A stretch of 37,399 bases of DNA from Chromera velia (lineage: Eukaryota > Sar > Chromeraceae), in assembly GCA_018398765.1 (NCBI GenBank), contig JAHBMJ010000994.1, forward strand, positions 1 to 37,399. Direction: 5' to 3'. Below the pieces are notes generated by a model that worked only from the letters and a program-made list of their open reading frames with translations, had not been told where the DNA came from and searched no databases. This document shows positions 28,171-37,399 of the stretch, one piece after another. Numbering within the stretch: position 1 is the first letter of the stretch; each line of letters opens with the position of its first letter. The position numbers and the translations under genes were made by a program.

Positions 28171-29846
28171 TAGCCGGTTGATGCGACCCTGAAGGATGAT
28201 ATATCAAACTGCCTTATCCACATGTGTCTTCATGTGTGGTCCGACTGCGACTGCCTGCAGACAATACGTTGAAGAATCTGCTCGGTGCGATATAGAGGAG
28301 AGTCCTCTTGGTATGGAGGGACATGGGCAAATGAGGATGAAGATGCTGAGGGGGTCTGTGAAGATGGAGCAGGCGGCAAAGAGAGGAAAGGAAAGGAGTG
28401 ATGGAGAGGGCAGAACCTCTCTGGAGAGCGTCAGGTAGAGGGGGGGGGGATGCATGCATGCAGAGGGATTTCTGCTTGATGGATCGGTCGGTGCATTCTT
28501 TCCTTCTACTTATGCTGTCTGAGTCGAATCGTTGCTTCGTGACAATGACTGATGAAACACAATTTTGCTTCCTTGTTTGCTTCTTGTGTTTCACTTTGTT
28601 TGTATTGTCGTCCCTTTTTGTTTCTTGGGCCGTGCCCTTCTGCTGCAGTGGGCACGCGTAGTTCTCTTTGTTCAACAATCAAATCGCACACACAAAGAAG
28701 GGATACGAAGCAGGAACTTGGGAATGGAAAAGAAGACGGTTGTCCAATCGAGTGCAAGTCTGATAAACGGATGCAACAGGTGCGATTGAGAAGAAGAAGA
28801 AGAAGTGTAAGGAGTTGAACACTAGACTGCTCATGGGAAGAGGGGTCAATTATAGATGTCTGCCAGTGACTCCTTCTCGGATCCTTGGTGCCTGCACGAT
28901 CATATATTCTCACATTGACACATGGAGTTTTTTTGTGATGTTTCTGGGACACTCCAATACCCGCATGCCTGCCAGCCAGATTGGTGTTTCCGCCCCCTGC
29001 GGCAAGCACCTTTTCTGGATCAATTCTGTGTAGTCTTGCTTCCCAGCTTGGATGACTTCAGGCTGGGTGCATTTGGCTGCATGGATGCAAATGCCTGTCT
29101 GGTGTGTGACGACGTGTGTGTAGAAGTGCGTACAGCTTCGTCAGCCGCAAATAGCGCGGTGAAGGGAAGCGGGGCGGGTGTCACACGTAGTGCCTGCGTA
29201 GTGCAGTCTACCGATGCGTGACTTCAAGGCTTTTTTTTGTTACTTAATTTGTACTACGTAATAGCTTTCTCCGATATGTGCCGCATTATGGCCCGCATAT
29301 AATGTCTAGCATAATTAATGTGCGTAGTGCTAGGAAAAGGTTCAAGGTTCAAGGTTCACTTCGAAGTAATGAACCTGAATCAGATTCAAAAACAGGTTCA
29401 CTTTTAATTAATAGAAACCTCATTTTTTCGTGTTATTTTATGTCTTTAAATTAGGCTTTAATGCATTTTTAGAACGTTTTATTATAGAATGTATGCCTTA
29501 GTAGTGTTTTTAAATAGTTTAAATCAATATTTACGCTCATATTAGGTGTTAGTCTCAACTTATTCACTCTTTATAGTCGAAAATTAGTAATCAAAAAAGC
29601 CTGAAAAAATTGGAAAATTCCATAATTAAATTTATATAATCGTATCAATCATGACAATTTAGTCAACATAAGACCGTCACAGCGTTTATTATCAATTACA
29701 CTGCCGTGCAGACTGCTGTCAAACAAATTCTATACTTCCTCATTCCCTCAGTGGAGACTGTCCGTTTTGATGCGGGGCCTTGCAAGTAGAAAACTTGGTA
29801 AGTCACGTGTACTTCTTCACTTCTGCAACCATCAGCATACGTTTCT
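28171..29846. other. Gene-free stretch between ADC synthase and the inverted repeat
   Basis: There is no supported gene. It starts with the ADC synthase 3' untranslated region. Short open frames at about 28200-28440 and 28815-29220 have no recognisable motif. From about 29225 the sequence is AT-rich. GGTTCAAGGTTCAAGGTTCAC at about 29340-29360 and AACAGGTTCAC near 29391 echo the GGTTCAA array of the inverted repeat. The left arm of that repeat may extend into this area, because its mate runs off the window end. Confidence 0.5.
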
Positions 29847-30019
29847 ATGCTGACATATGATGCTGACATATGCTGACATGCGTCTGTCTGACACAATAGA
29901 TTGAACCGGCTGGGGACAGTTGCTGTGCGCGCGGCTCTGGCTCCTTATTTCACCTATATAGGCCGTAGGCGGCGCGGGCCTGGCCGGCCTTGTGCCAGTG
30001 GCCGCGCGTCTGGCCTCCA

Positions 30020-30083
30020 AAACAGGTTCAAAACAGGTTTAACAGGTTCAACAGGTTCAAAACAGGTTCAACAGGTTCACTTT
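30020..30083. repeat. GGTTCAA-type short tandem array (left arm)
   Basis: Six or so units of AACAGGTTCA, some with AAA spacers, are arranged head to tail. The same array appears inverted at about 37163-37226 in the right arm. Confidence 0.8.
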
Positions 30084-30160
30084 TTCAGATTTGAACCTTT
30101 TCTCAATGAACCTTTTCCCAGCCCTAAATGTGCGTATATATATAACATTCAAGTTTGATA

Positions 30161-31986
30161 ACAAACTCGAGATCGAGGCCATGTAAAAATTCATTTGAGT
30201 GCCAGTGGTACGCAACTAGGCTCCAGCTAGGGCTCTAGAGGGGGGGGGCCCGGGGGGTCTTTGCTGGTCTTTGCGTACCATGCAGTCAAGTAAAAATGAC
30301 TGTTCTTCTCTACTATTAAAACACATTTTTCAGACTAAAAAATTAGATTTCAAAGTTTTGGGAAATCGAATTTGCATGCTGCTATGCTAGCCGTTATGGT
30401 GGAAGCTAGGAGGGGGGGAGGGGTCTTACGACGGTGTAAGTTGAGGCCCGGCAGTAGACTGTGGGGCAACCCGGAACATAAATCTTAATCCTAATCGTAT
30501 TAACTCCTACGTAACAGTCTAGCTAGGTCACAGTGGTGTGCTAATGATACCCAAATGAATTTTTAGAGGGCCCCCTAGAACAAACTCTACAATATACCTA
30601 ACAATATACTGAGTTAGATACTGATGGTGATGATGATATTGAGCTCTAGACTAAGTTTAACTTAGCTAGATACTAAGAAAATCTTGGACGAAGAGAAACA
30701 CGAATGCACTGGAGCCGTCTCAACAAAACACTAGACAAAACATTCTAAAATAGCAAAGCATTGGCAGCATCATTGAAATTTGAGTACAACAACTAATGGA
30801 GGGACGTACCATGCATTACGTATCACGACGTTCTCTCTAGCTTGTCCTCTTTTATTCAACCTTGTTCTTCTGATGCAAAGCTCCCATGCAACCTCCACTC
30901 TTGAAAGACCTTTGTCCACTTATAAATATGCAGGTTCAATCATTTTCGGGAAACAATAGGAAATGATACAAACTGTAGTCCTTCCGACCACCACGCAAGC
31001 AGGTATCTGTACAAATTGTAATACGGTACACACAAATTATTCAAACAGATTGAGAGCACACACACGCCAAAAAAACGTATTGTGCACTCAGTATGCCAGC
31101 TTCTTTCCATTCTTTGATGACCCCAGGCTGATTGGCAGAACGCCTCCCAGGCTGTCTTTATCATATAATGGTCGCCCTTCACAAAGACCAGAAGAAAGAT
31201 TACTTTTTTTCATTGATTAAGTTCTCTCCCGTTCTTCCCATGCATACAATCAAGAAGAAGCGCGAGCAAACACGCACAAAAACATGGACCAACACACAGA
31301 GAGAGCATCATGCGAATGGAATTGACAAAACCAATAACTGCCCCCCCCCATGCAGCAACGGTCGATGAAGACGTAAAACGACCGACACGCAAGTCACAAA
31401 CACTGTGAGGCAACAATCAATCCACTGTCTCTCTCCCCACACCGATAAAAAAAGAATGCAAAGTACCTGGCTGTCTGACCGAATAGCTCGCACGGAAATG
31501 CAACAAAAACTATCTCGTCGTTCATTCACGTCAGGGACGTAAGACGAATTTAAGGCACAATTTTACAGAAGACGAGCGAGTAAACCTTCTTTCAAATACC
31601 GGGACCGATCGTAGATGTGGCAGGGAGGAAGCCTTGATCGGGAGGCACTGCCAGATAGGCCGCGTGATTCCTGCACAGAGAGAGGGGGGGACAGGCAAAG
31701 GCAAATGTTGATCACTTTTTGCACTGGCCATGCCTGAGCTCATCCACATTCCGTTCCCGCTTCTCCTTTGTGTCTGTCATCTCTCCCATGGACGGACGGA
31801 CAGACAGACAGAAGGAAAGGAAGAAGGGGGGAAGGACACACATTGTCAAAGAGAAGCACAAGTGTGAGGTCAAAAACAAAAGACAAGCGAATGATAAACT
31901 GGGAAGACGGGAGAAAATGAAACAACAGAAACGAGCAGAGAGATTTAACCCCCAAACCGACCCGATGAAGAAGACATGAAGTCGAT
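30161..31986. other. Noncoding part of the left arm
   Basis: It is AT-rich to about 31000, with a G-run cluster at 30241-30258. It then contains short frames with no recognisable content, which exist on both arms because the arms match. The inner part, from about 31700, is likely the 3' untranslated region of the left paralog (minus strand), with CAGA-type repeats at about 31795-31815. Confidence 0.5.
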
Positions 31987-32803
31987 TTAGTTGGAGGCCT
32001 CGGAGGTGGTCTTTCCAGTGGTGTCGACAAAGAAGGGGGTAGCGGAGATGAAGGGGCGGATGTCGAATCTAGGGCATGTAGTGCGGTTGCACTTCCCCTG
32101 CAGGGCGTTCCAAGCAAGTCTGCGGGCCTCCTCGGGGTTCTTGTCTTCAGGGGAGCAAGCACGGCCGCCGCACTTGCACTTGAGGTTGTAGGAGGTGGTC
32201 TTCTTGGAAGTCTTGCACTTGGCCTCCACGTGCGGGATGTTCACTCCGTTCTTGATCTGCATAGGAGGGGGGCAAGCGGGGGGGAGGGCATGGGGGGACA
32301 GAACGGATGAGTTCCCTGCTAAGACTCTGAGGTAGACAGAAGTCTCCTCTCCTGCACTGTGCACCTCGGATCAACAGAGAAGACGGTAAAGAGGTCAATA
32401 AAGCCAACTAAAGTTGGAAGTGGGTCTTTCGATGTGAATGCGCGAGGAGAGGGGCTGGGTGGGTGAAGCTAGGTCCACGGTGTTTGTGTCTGGTGACTGA
32501 CGAAAGCGTCTCTGTCTCCGATGAAGCCCCTGATCCATCCGTTCTTGGCATGAGTGAGCAGCTGAGCCTCGAGAATTGCACGGAGCTCAGGGTGTTGCTT
32601 GGGAGGGGCAGAGTTCCCCTCCACGTCCTCCACAACCTCAGACCCCTCGCTGCGGCCCTCAACAGACTCCTCAGGGTGCCTGTCGACCTCGACATCCCAG
32701 ACTCGGGGGCAGCCTGCTTAGCAGAGAGAGGGTCGGTCTGGTTGTCGACGGTGGGGACGTCGGAGGTCTCCACGGGGGTGTTGACAGGAGAGACGACAGG
32801 CAT
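31987..32803 (-). pseudogene. Left paralog of an unrecognised two-coding-exon gene (frameshift in the first coding exon)
   Basis: Coding exons are 32803-32502 and 32256-31987 (donor GTCAGT at 32501, acceptor TGCAG). A 5' untranslated exon ends at 32957 (donor GTGGGT) and its intron ends at 32814. The N-terminus (MPVVSPVNTPVETSDVP) matches the right copy. Then come an 18-base in-frame gain and a net 7-base loss relative to that copy, which shift the frame. Splicing at the conserved donor would then hit a stop within a few codons of exon 2. Exon 2 itself is intact: IKNGVNIPHVEAKC opening, six cysteines (KCKCGG among them), and an end at FVDTTGKTTSEASN. No family is recognised, and I see no signal peptide. 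A sequencing or assembly error, or a different splice choice, could also explain the shift. Confidence 0.6.
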
Positions 32804-33040
32804 CTTCTCAAGACTGCAGAAAGCAGGAGAAAGACTTCTATGTGTATGTGTATCGGGAATTGGTGTCTACAAAGCAAGAGACGCGGGCCTGCATGTTGAG
32901 ATACACGAGGCTGGGAGACAGCTAGGTAGGTACGGCTTGGTGAAGCTCTCACCCACCTTCTCTTCAAGGAGGAGTGGTGGTTCCCGTCGCTTTCCAGGAG
33001 TGGGAGAGGGATAAGTGCTGAACCTTCAACAAAGAAGTAA

Positions 33041-33467
33041 CGCAGTCGGGACTCAAAGGAAAGAAGACAGCGGTCGTGAGACTATACGCTGTCAGACAGT
33101 CGTCCGATGAATATTACGCAGAACTTTGAGAGTTGACGAGATGACGAAGACTAGAGACTGATGCACAAAGTATAAATAAACAAGAATCTCTTGAATGGAT
33201 TGGTAGAAGGTTTGAGAGGCGGTGGTCACGTATCAAGTTTCAAATTGGATCAAACTCCCAAGTTTTTTTGAACCTGAATCTGAATCTGCGCGCGGGGTTT
33301 GAGTTTTCTACGCAACACCACTAAAATTGTGTTGCTGAATCCGACGGAAATCGAAATTAAGATCGCTCGCACGGACTCCCGAGAAATGGTTTATGCACTT
33401 TTTCCGCGTCTGATTCAAGAGGCCCGCGCTTTACTATTACGTGATACACCCAACCAGTTGGGTGAGT
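33041..33467 (-). promoter_or_regulatory. Upstream region of the left paralog
   Basis: Read on the minus strand, this holds AACTCTCAAAGTTC (about 33120-33134) and GACGACTGTC (about 33095-33104), both matched in the upstream region of the right paralog. A TATTTATA run lies at about 33171-33178. The match to a coherent TATA box is weaker than in the right copy. Confidence 0.45.
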
Positions 33468-33827
33468 GCCTCGGGGGGCCATTTATGGGGGGTCCGCAAA
33501 TTTGATTGACACACACCATCGGAGGCTTGGGCATGTCTTTTTTCCATGTATGGGGCGGGGGCCACGGCAACGTGCACGAAGTATGCTTTTCGGGACCGCG
33601 CGAGCATATATATGCACTTACAACTCCGTGCAAGTTACTTGAGGGGCACGCATACACACAGTAAATCACAGTAATTATAATTAAGGCATTATTATACATG
33701 TGCGATCGCAGCTCCGTGCGAGTTGCTTGAGGGGCATATTTTGGAATATCCGGGCGACACCGTGATGTATATGCGAGTGCATGCGATCTCAGGGCCTTCT
33801 CAGCAGAGCTAAGCTGCCCCCCGAGGC
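33468..33827. mobile_element. MITE-like TIR element, copy 2 (reverse orientation)
   Basis: It is bounded by GCCTCGGGGGGC (33468-33479) and GCCCCCCGAGGC (33816-33827), the same inverted ends as the element at 21417-21845 but reversed. It sits in the single-copy spacer of the large inverted repeat, between the two divergent promoters. Inside it, the block GCCCCTCAAG(C/T)AACT(C/T)GCACGG occurs twice on the minus strand, at about 33721 and 33647, so this copy has an internal duplication. Outside the left end lies CACCCAACCAGTTGGGTG (33447-33464), shared with copy 1. Confidence 0.75.
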
Positions 33828-33984
33828 GAATAGAAAACCCAAACCATCCCAAAGCACACGCGCAACACCCCACCACGCAAAACTCAAAAAAACTTGCAAC
33901 AGCTATCAGTAACTCGAGTTCCTCAAGCAATCACTCAGCAATGTTGACTCATTGTTGAGCACGTTGATTGAGACTTGAAACGTC

Positions 33985-34010
33985 ACCACCACTTATAAAA
34001 ACTTCTCTTC
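33985..34010 (+). promoter_or_regulatory. Putative TATA box of the right paralog
   Basis: TATAAAA at 33994-34000 lies about 230 bases upstream of the inferred end of the 5' untranslated exon (34229). Downstream motifs (CAACTCTCAAAGTTCTT, GACGACTGTC) match the left paralog's upstream region, consistent with a duplicated promoter. Confidence 0.5.
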
Positions 34011-34388
34011 AAGCAGCCATCCATTCGAGAGATTCTTGATTCTTCTCTTCATCTCGTTGGCTGTTACAGCTCAACTCTCAAAGTTCTTGAGTATTGTTTA
34101 GAAGACGACTGTCTAACAGATCGATCTCGAGCACAGTTACTCCTTCGATCAAGTCTCAACCGGTCGAGCACTTTGCCCTCTCCTACTCCAGGACAACTAC
34201 TTCAACCACCAACCCCCCTTGAAGAGAAGGTGAGTGTTCACTTTATCTACTCGCATCTGGATAGCTGTCTCCTGGGCAACTTGAATGGTACCCTTCCGTG
34301 TTTCTCATCCCAGCTCTTCGTCAGTGAACACCAACACCCCACATGTACACACCTCAAAGTTTCCCCTGCTTTCTGTAGTCCTCATAAG

Positions 34389-35407
34389 ATGCCTGTCGTC
34401 TCTCCTGTCAACACCCCCGTGGAGACCTCCGACGTCCCCACCGTCGACAACCAGACCCCCTTTGCCCCCGAGTCTGTCTCTGAGGATGTCGAGGTCGACA
34501 GGCACCCTGAAGAGTCTGTTGAGGGCAGCAGCGAAGGGTCTGAGGTTGTGGAGGACGTGGAGGGGAACTTTGCCCCTCCCAAACAACACCCTGAGCTCCG
34601 TACAATTCTCGAGGCTCAGCTGCTCACCCATGCCAAGAACGGATGGATCAAGGGCTTCATCAGAGACAGAGACGCTTTCGTCAGTCACCAGACACAAACA
34701 CCATGGACCTAGCTTCACCCACCCAGCCCCTCTCCTCGCGCATTCACATCGAAAGACCCACTTCCAATTTTAGTTGGCTTTATTGACGTCTTTACCGTCT
34801 TCTCTGTTGATCCGAGGTGCACAGTGCAGGAGAGGAGACTTCCGTCTACCTCAGAGTCTTAGCAGGGAACTCATCCGTTCTGTCCCCCTATGCCCTCCCC
34901 CCCGCTTGCCCCCCTCCTATGCAGATCAAGAACGGAGTGAACATCCCGCACGTGGAGGCCAAGTGTAAGACTTCTAAGAAGACCACCTCCTACAACCTCA
35001 AGTGCAAGTGCGGCGGCCGTGTTTGCTCCCCTGAAGACAAGAACCCCAAGGAGGCCCGCAGACTTGCTTGGAACGCCCTGCAGGGGAAGTGCAACCGCAC
35101 TACATGCCTAGATTCGATATCCGCCCCTTCATCTCTGCTACCCCCCTCTTTATCGACACCACTGGAAAGACCACCTCCGAGGCCCCAAACTAAATCGACT
35201 TCATGTCTTCTTCATCGGGTCGGTTTGGAGTTCAAATCTCTCTGCTCGTTTCTGTTGTTTCATTTTCTCCCGTCTTCCCAGTTTATCATTCGCTTGTCTT
35301 TTGTTTTTGACCTCACACTTGTGCTTCTCTTTGACATTGTGTGTCCTTCCCCCCTTCTTCCTTTCTTTCTGTCTGTCTGTCTGTCCGTCCGTCCATGGGA
35401 GAGATGA
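34389..35407 (+). pseudogene. Right paralog of the unrecognised two-coding-exon gene (frameshift in the last coding exon)
   Basis: A 5' untranslated exon ends at 34229 (donor GTGAGT) and its intron ends with TGTAG at 34377-34378. The first coding exon, 34389-34679, has 97 intact codons: an acidic Glu/Asp/Ser/Pro-rich region, then LEAQLLTHAKNGWIKGF. Donor GTCAGT at 34680 joins in phase 0 to acceptor TATGCAG and exon 2 at 34925, where IKNGVNIPHVEAKC and the six-cysteine region follow. After the last cysteine (about 35107) a single base present in the left copy is missing. The frame then continues into a long Ser/Pro/Leu tail ending at 35407 and not at the stop expected about 90 bases on. No known family is recognised. 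The gene is transcribed away from its left twin. It may still be functional with an altered C-terminus. Confidence 0.6.
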
Positions 35408-37162
35408 CAGACACAAAGGAGAAGCGGGAACGGAATGTGGATAAGCTCAGGCATGGCCAGTGCAAAAAGTGATCAATATTTGCCTTTGCCTGTCCCCCCC
35501 TCTCTCTGTGTAGGAATCACGCGGCCTATCTACCTCCCGATCCAGGCTTCCTTCCTGTCACATCTATGATCGGTCCCAGTATTTGAAAGAAGGTTTACTC
35601 GCTCGTCTTCTGTAGAATCGTGCCTTAAATTCGTCTTACGTCCCTGACGTGAATGAACGACGAGATAGTTTTTGTTGCATTTCCGTGCGAGCCATTCGGT
35701 CAGACAGCCAGGTACTTTGCATTCTTTTTTTATCGGTGTGGGGAGAGAGACAGTGGATTGATTGTTGCCTCACAGTGTTTGTGACTTGCGTATCAGTCGT
35801 TTTACGTCTTCATCGACCGTTGCTGCATGGGGGGGGCAGTTGTTGGTTTTGTCATGCATGTCAGTCGTTTTACGTCTTCATCGACCATTGCTGTATGGGG
35901 GGGGGCAGTTATTGGTTTTGTCAATTCCATTCGCATGATGCTCTCTCTGTGTGTTGGTCCATGTTTTTGTGCGTGTTTGCTCGCGCTTCTTCTTGATTGT
36001 ATACATAGGAAGAACGGGAGAGAACTTAATCAATGAAAAAAAGTAATCTTTCTTCTGGTCTTTATGAAGGGCGACCATTATATAATAAAGACAGCCTGGG
36101 AGGCGTTCTGCCAATCAGCCTGGGGTCATCAAAGAATGGAAAGAAGCTGGCATACTGAGTGCACAATACGTTTTTTTGGCGTGTGTGTGCTCTCAATCTG
36201 TTTGAATAATTTGTGTGTACCGTATTACAATTTGTACAGATACCTGCTTGCGTGGTGGTCGGAAGGACTACAGTTTGTATCATTTCCTATTGTTTCCCGA
36301 AAATGATTGAACCTGCATATTTATAAGTGGACAAAGGTCTTTCAAGAGTGGAGGTTGCATGGGAGCTTTGCATCAGAAGAACAAGGTTGAATAAAAGAGG
36401 ACAAGCTAGAGAGAACGTCGTGATACGTAATGCATGGTACGTCCCTCCATTAGTTGTTGTACTCAAATTTCAATGATGCTGCCAATGCTTTGCTATTTTA
36501 GAATGTTTTGTCTAGTGTTTTGTTGAGACGGCTCCAGTGCATTCGTGTTTCTCTTCGTCCAAGATTTTCTTAGTATCTAGCTAAGTTAAACTTAGTCTAG
36601 AGCTCAATATCATCATCACCATCAGTATCTAACTCAGTATATTGTTAGGTATATTGTAGAGTTTGTTCTAGGGGGCCCTCTAAAAATTCATTTGGGTATC
36701 ATTAGCACACCACTGTGACCTAGCTAGACTGTTACGTAGGAGTTAATACGATTAGGATTAAGATTTATGTTCCGGGTTGCCCCACAGTCTACTGCCGGGC
36801 CTCAACTTACACCGTCGTAAGACCCCTCCCCCCCTCCTAGCTTCCACCATAACGGCTAGCATAGCAGCATGCAAATTCGATTTCCCAAAACTTTGAAATC
36901 TAATTTTTTAGTCTGAAAAATGTGTTTTAATAGTAGAGAAGAACAGTCATTTTTACTTGACTGCATGGTACGCAAAGACCAGCAAAGACCCCCCGGGCCC
37001 CCCCCCTCTAGAGCCCTAGCTGGAGCCTAGTTGCGTACCACTGGCACTCAAATGAATTTTTACATGGCCTCGATCTCGAGTTTGTTATCAAACTTGAATG
37101 TTATATATATACGCACATTTAGGGCTGGGAAAAGGTTCATTGAGAAAAGGTTCAAATCTGAA
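35408..37162. other. Noncoding part of the right arm
   Basis: There is no supported gene. It mirrors the noncoding left arm: the 3' untranslated region of the right paralog, then short unrecognised frames, then AT-rich DNA and the C-run cluster at about 36990-37010. Confidence 0.5.
35793..35926. repeat. ~67-bp tandem duplication found only in the right arm
   Basis: The unit starting TCAGTCGTTTTACGTCTTC occurs at about 35793 and again at about 35860, each followed by a G-run and GTTATTGG- or GTTGTTGG-type sequence. The left arm has a single copy, which explains most of the length difference between arms. Confidence 0.8.
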
Positions 37163-37226
37163 AAAGTGAACCTGTTGAACCTGTTTTGAACCTGTTGAAC
37201 CTGTTAAACCTGTTTTGAACCTGTTT
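37163..37226. repeat. GGTTCAA-type short tandem array (right arm)
   Basis: The inverted counterpart of the array at 30020-30083: repeated TGAACCTGTT units with TTT spacers. Confidence 0.8.
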
Positions 37227-37399
37227 TGGAGGCCAGACGCGCGGCCACTGGCACAAGGCCGGCCAGGCCCGCGCCGCCTACGGCCTATATAGGTGAAATA
37301 AGGAGCCAGAGCCGCGCGCACAGCAACTGTCCCCAGCCGGTTCAATCTATTGTGTCAGACAGACGCATGTCAGCATATGTCAGCATCATATGTCAGCAT

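Larger units (their letters stand above)
29847..33180 (+). repeat. Left arm of a large inverted repeat
   Basis: This arm matches the right arm in reverse complement. From 29847 to about 31182 paired positions sum to a constant 67246, so I see no indel over about 1.3 kb, and the pieces I compared by eye are nearly identical. Inward from about 31160 substitutions and indels increase (pair sums fall to about 67180-67192). The right arm carries an extra ~67-bp tandem unit at 35793-35926. The left limit given is only where the window stops showing the mate. Confidence 0.92.
33990..37399 (-). repeat. Right arm of the large inverted repeat (continues beyond the window)
   Basis: It is the reverse complement of the left arm. 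The outer part (36064-37399) is nearly identical to 29847-31182, while the inner part, which contains the gene, is clearly more diverged. It ends at the window edge in the middle of the repeated word GACATATGATGCTGACATATG (read on the minus strand), so its real length is unknown. Confidence 0.92.

Noticed and set aside
28196-29221. Additional exons or an aminodeoxychorismate lyase domain after ADC synthase
   Set aside because: No lyase motif is visible in any frame, and the open frames are short with no recognisable composition.
30020-30083. tRNA T-loop (GGTTCAA) as a sign of a tRNA gene or tRNA-derived SINE
   Set aside because: GGTTCAA is tandemly repeated, with no acceptor stem, anticodon arm or A-box at the right distance.
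29901-30158. 85-codon frame identical on both arms (also 37088-37345 minus)
   Set aside because: It runs through the GGTTCAA tandem array, and its identity follows from the near-identity of the outer arms. No protein-level conservation can be argued.
30940-31182. 80-codon frame on the minus strand, repeated at 36064-36306
   Set aside because: Its presence on both arms simply reflects the inverted repeat. There is no recognisable motif, and a frame of this size is expected by chance.

Overview
The window is nuclear DNA of a eukaryote, most likely a microbial alga or protist. Genes are split by short introns with GT...AG borders. There is no operon-like spacing and no ribosome binding sites, and long gene-free stretches are full of microsatellites. 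Several traits would suit an alveolate such as a chromerid: a fused PabA-PabB protein, a NEK-like kinase with a very large Ser-rich insertion, an RBR ligase with a fungal-type C-terminus, and a sarcosine/dimethylglycine-type N-methyltransferase. I infer the lineage from these traits only and could not test it.

Layout. 1-4429: no gene I can defend (AT-rich, then pyrimidine- and purine-rich tracts; one weak 151-codon ORF at 1114). 4430-7607 (-): three-exon NEK-like protein kinase whose C-lobe is split by about 500 residues. 8327-10169 (+): two-exon RBR E3 ubiquitin ligase, head-to-head with the kinase. 10170-12479: microsatellite, AT-rich DNA and a 400-bp foldback element. 12480-14340 (+): intronless MYND zinc-finger protein whose 5' end shows a 13-bp duplication and two overlapping start codons. 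14341-19369: gene-poor, simple repeats. 19370-21135 (-): three-exon SAM-dependent methyltransferase. 21417-21845: a short element with terminal inverted repeats. 22265-28170 (+): nine-exon aminodeoxychorismate synthase (glutaminase plus chorismate-binding domains), head-to-head with the methyltransferase. 28171-29846: gene-free, becoming AT-rich. 29847-37399: a large inverted repeat with arms over 3 kb, each carrying one copy of an unrecognised two-coding-exon gene, transcribed away from each other; the right arm runs off the window.

How the parts relate. Three gene pairs are divergent: kinase/RBR, methyltransferase/ADC synthase, and the two paralogs. Two of the three shared upstream regions hold a copy of the same TIR element. 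The methyltransferase and ADC synthase are linked through one-carbon metabolism: p-aminobenzoate feeds folate, and folate feeds S-adenosylmethionine. The two paralogs in the inverted repeat are each frameshifted relative to the other, in different exons. Across the inferred introns, most 5' splice sites read GTCNGT, with C at +3 where eukaryotes normally have a purine. All exon borders were placed by hand from domain continuity and reading phase, not from transcripts.
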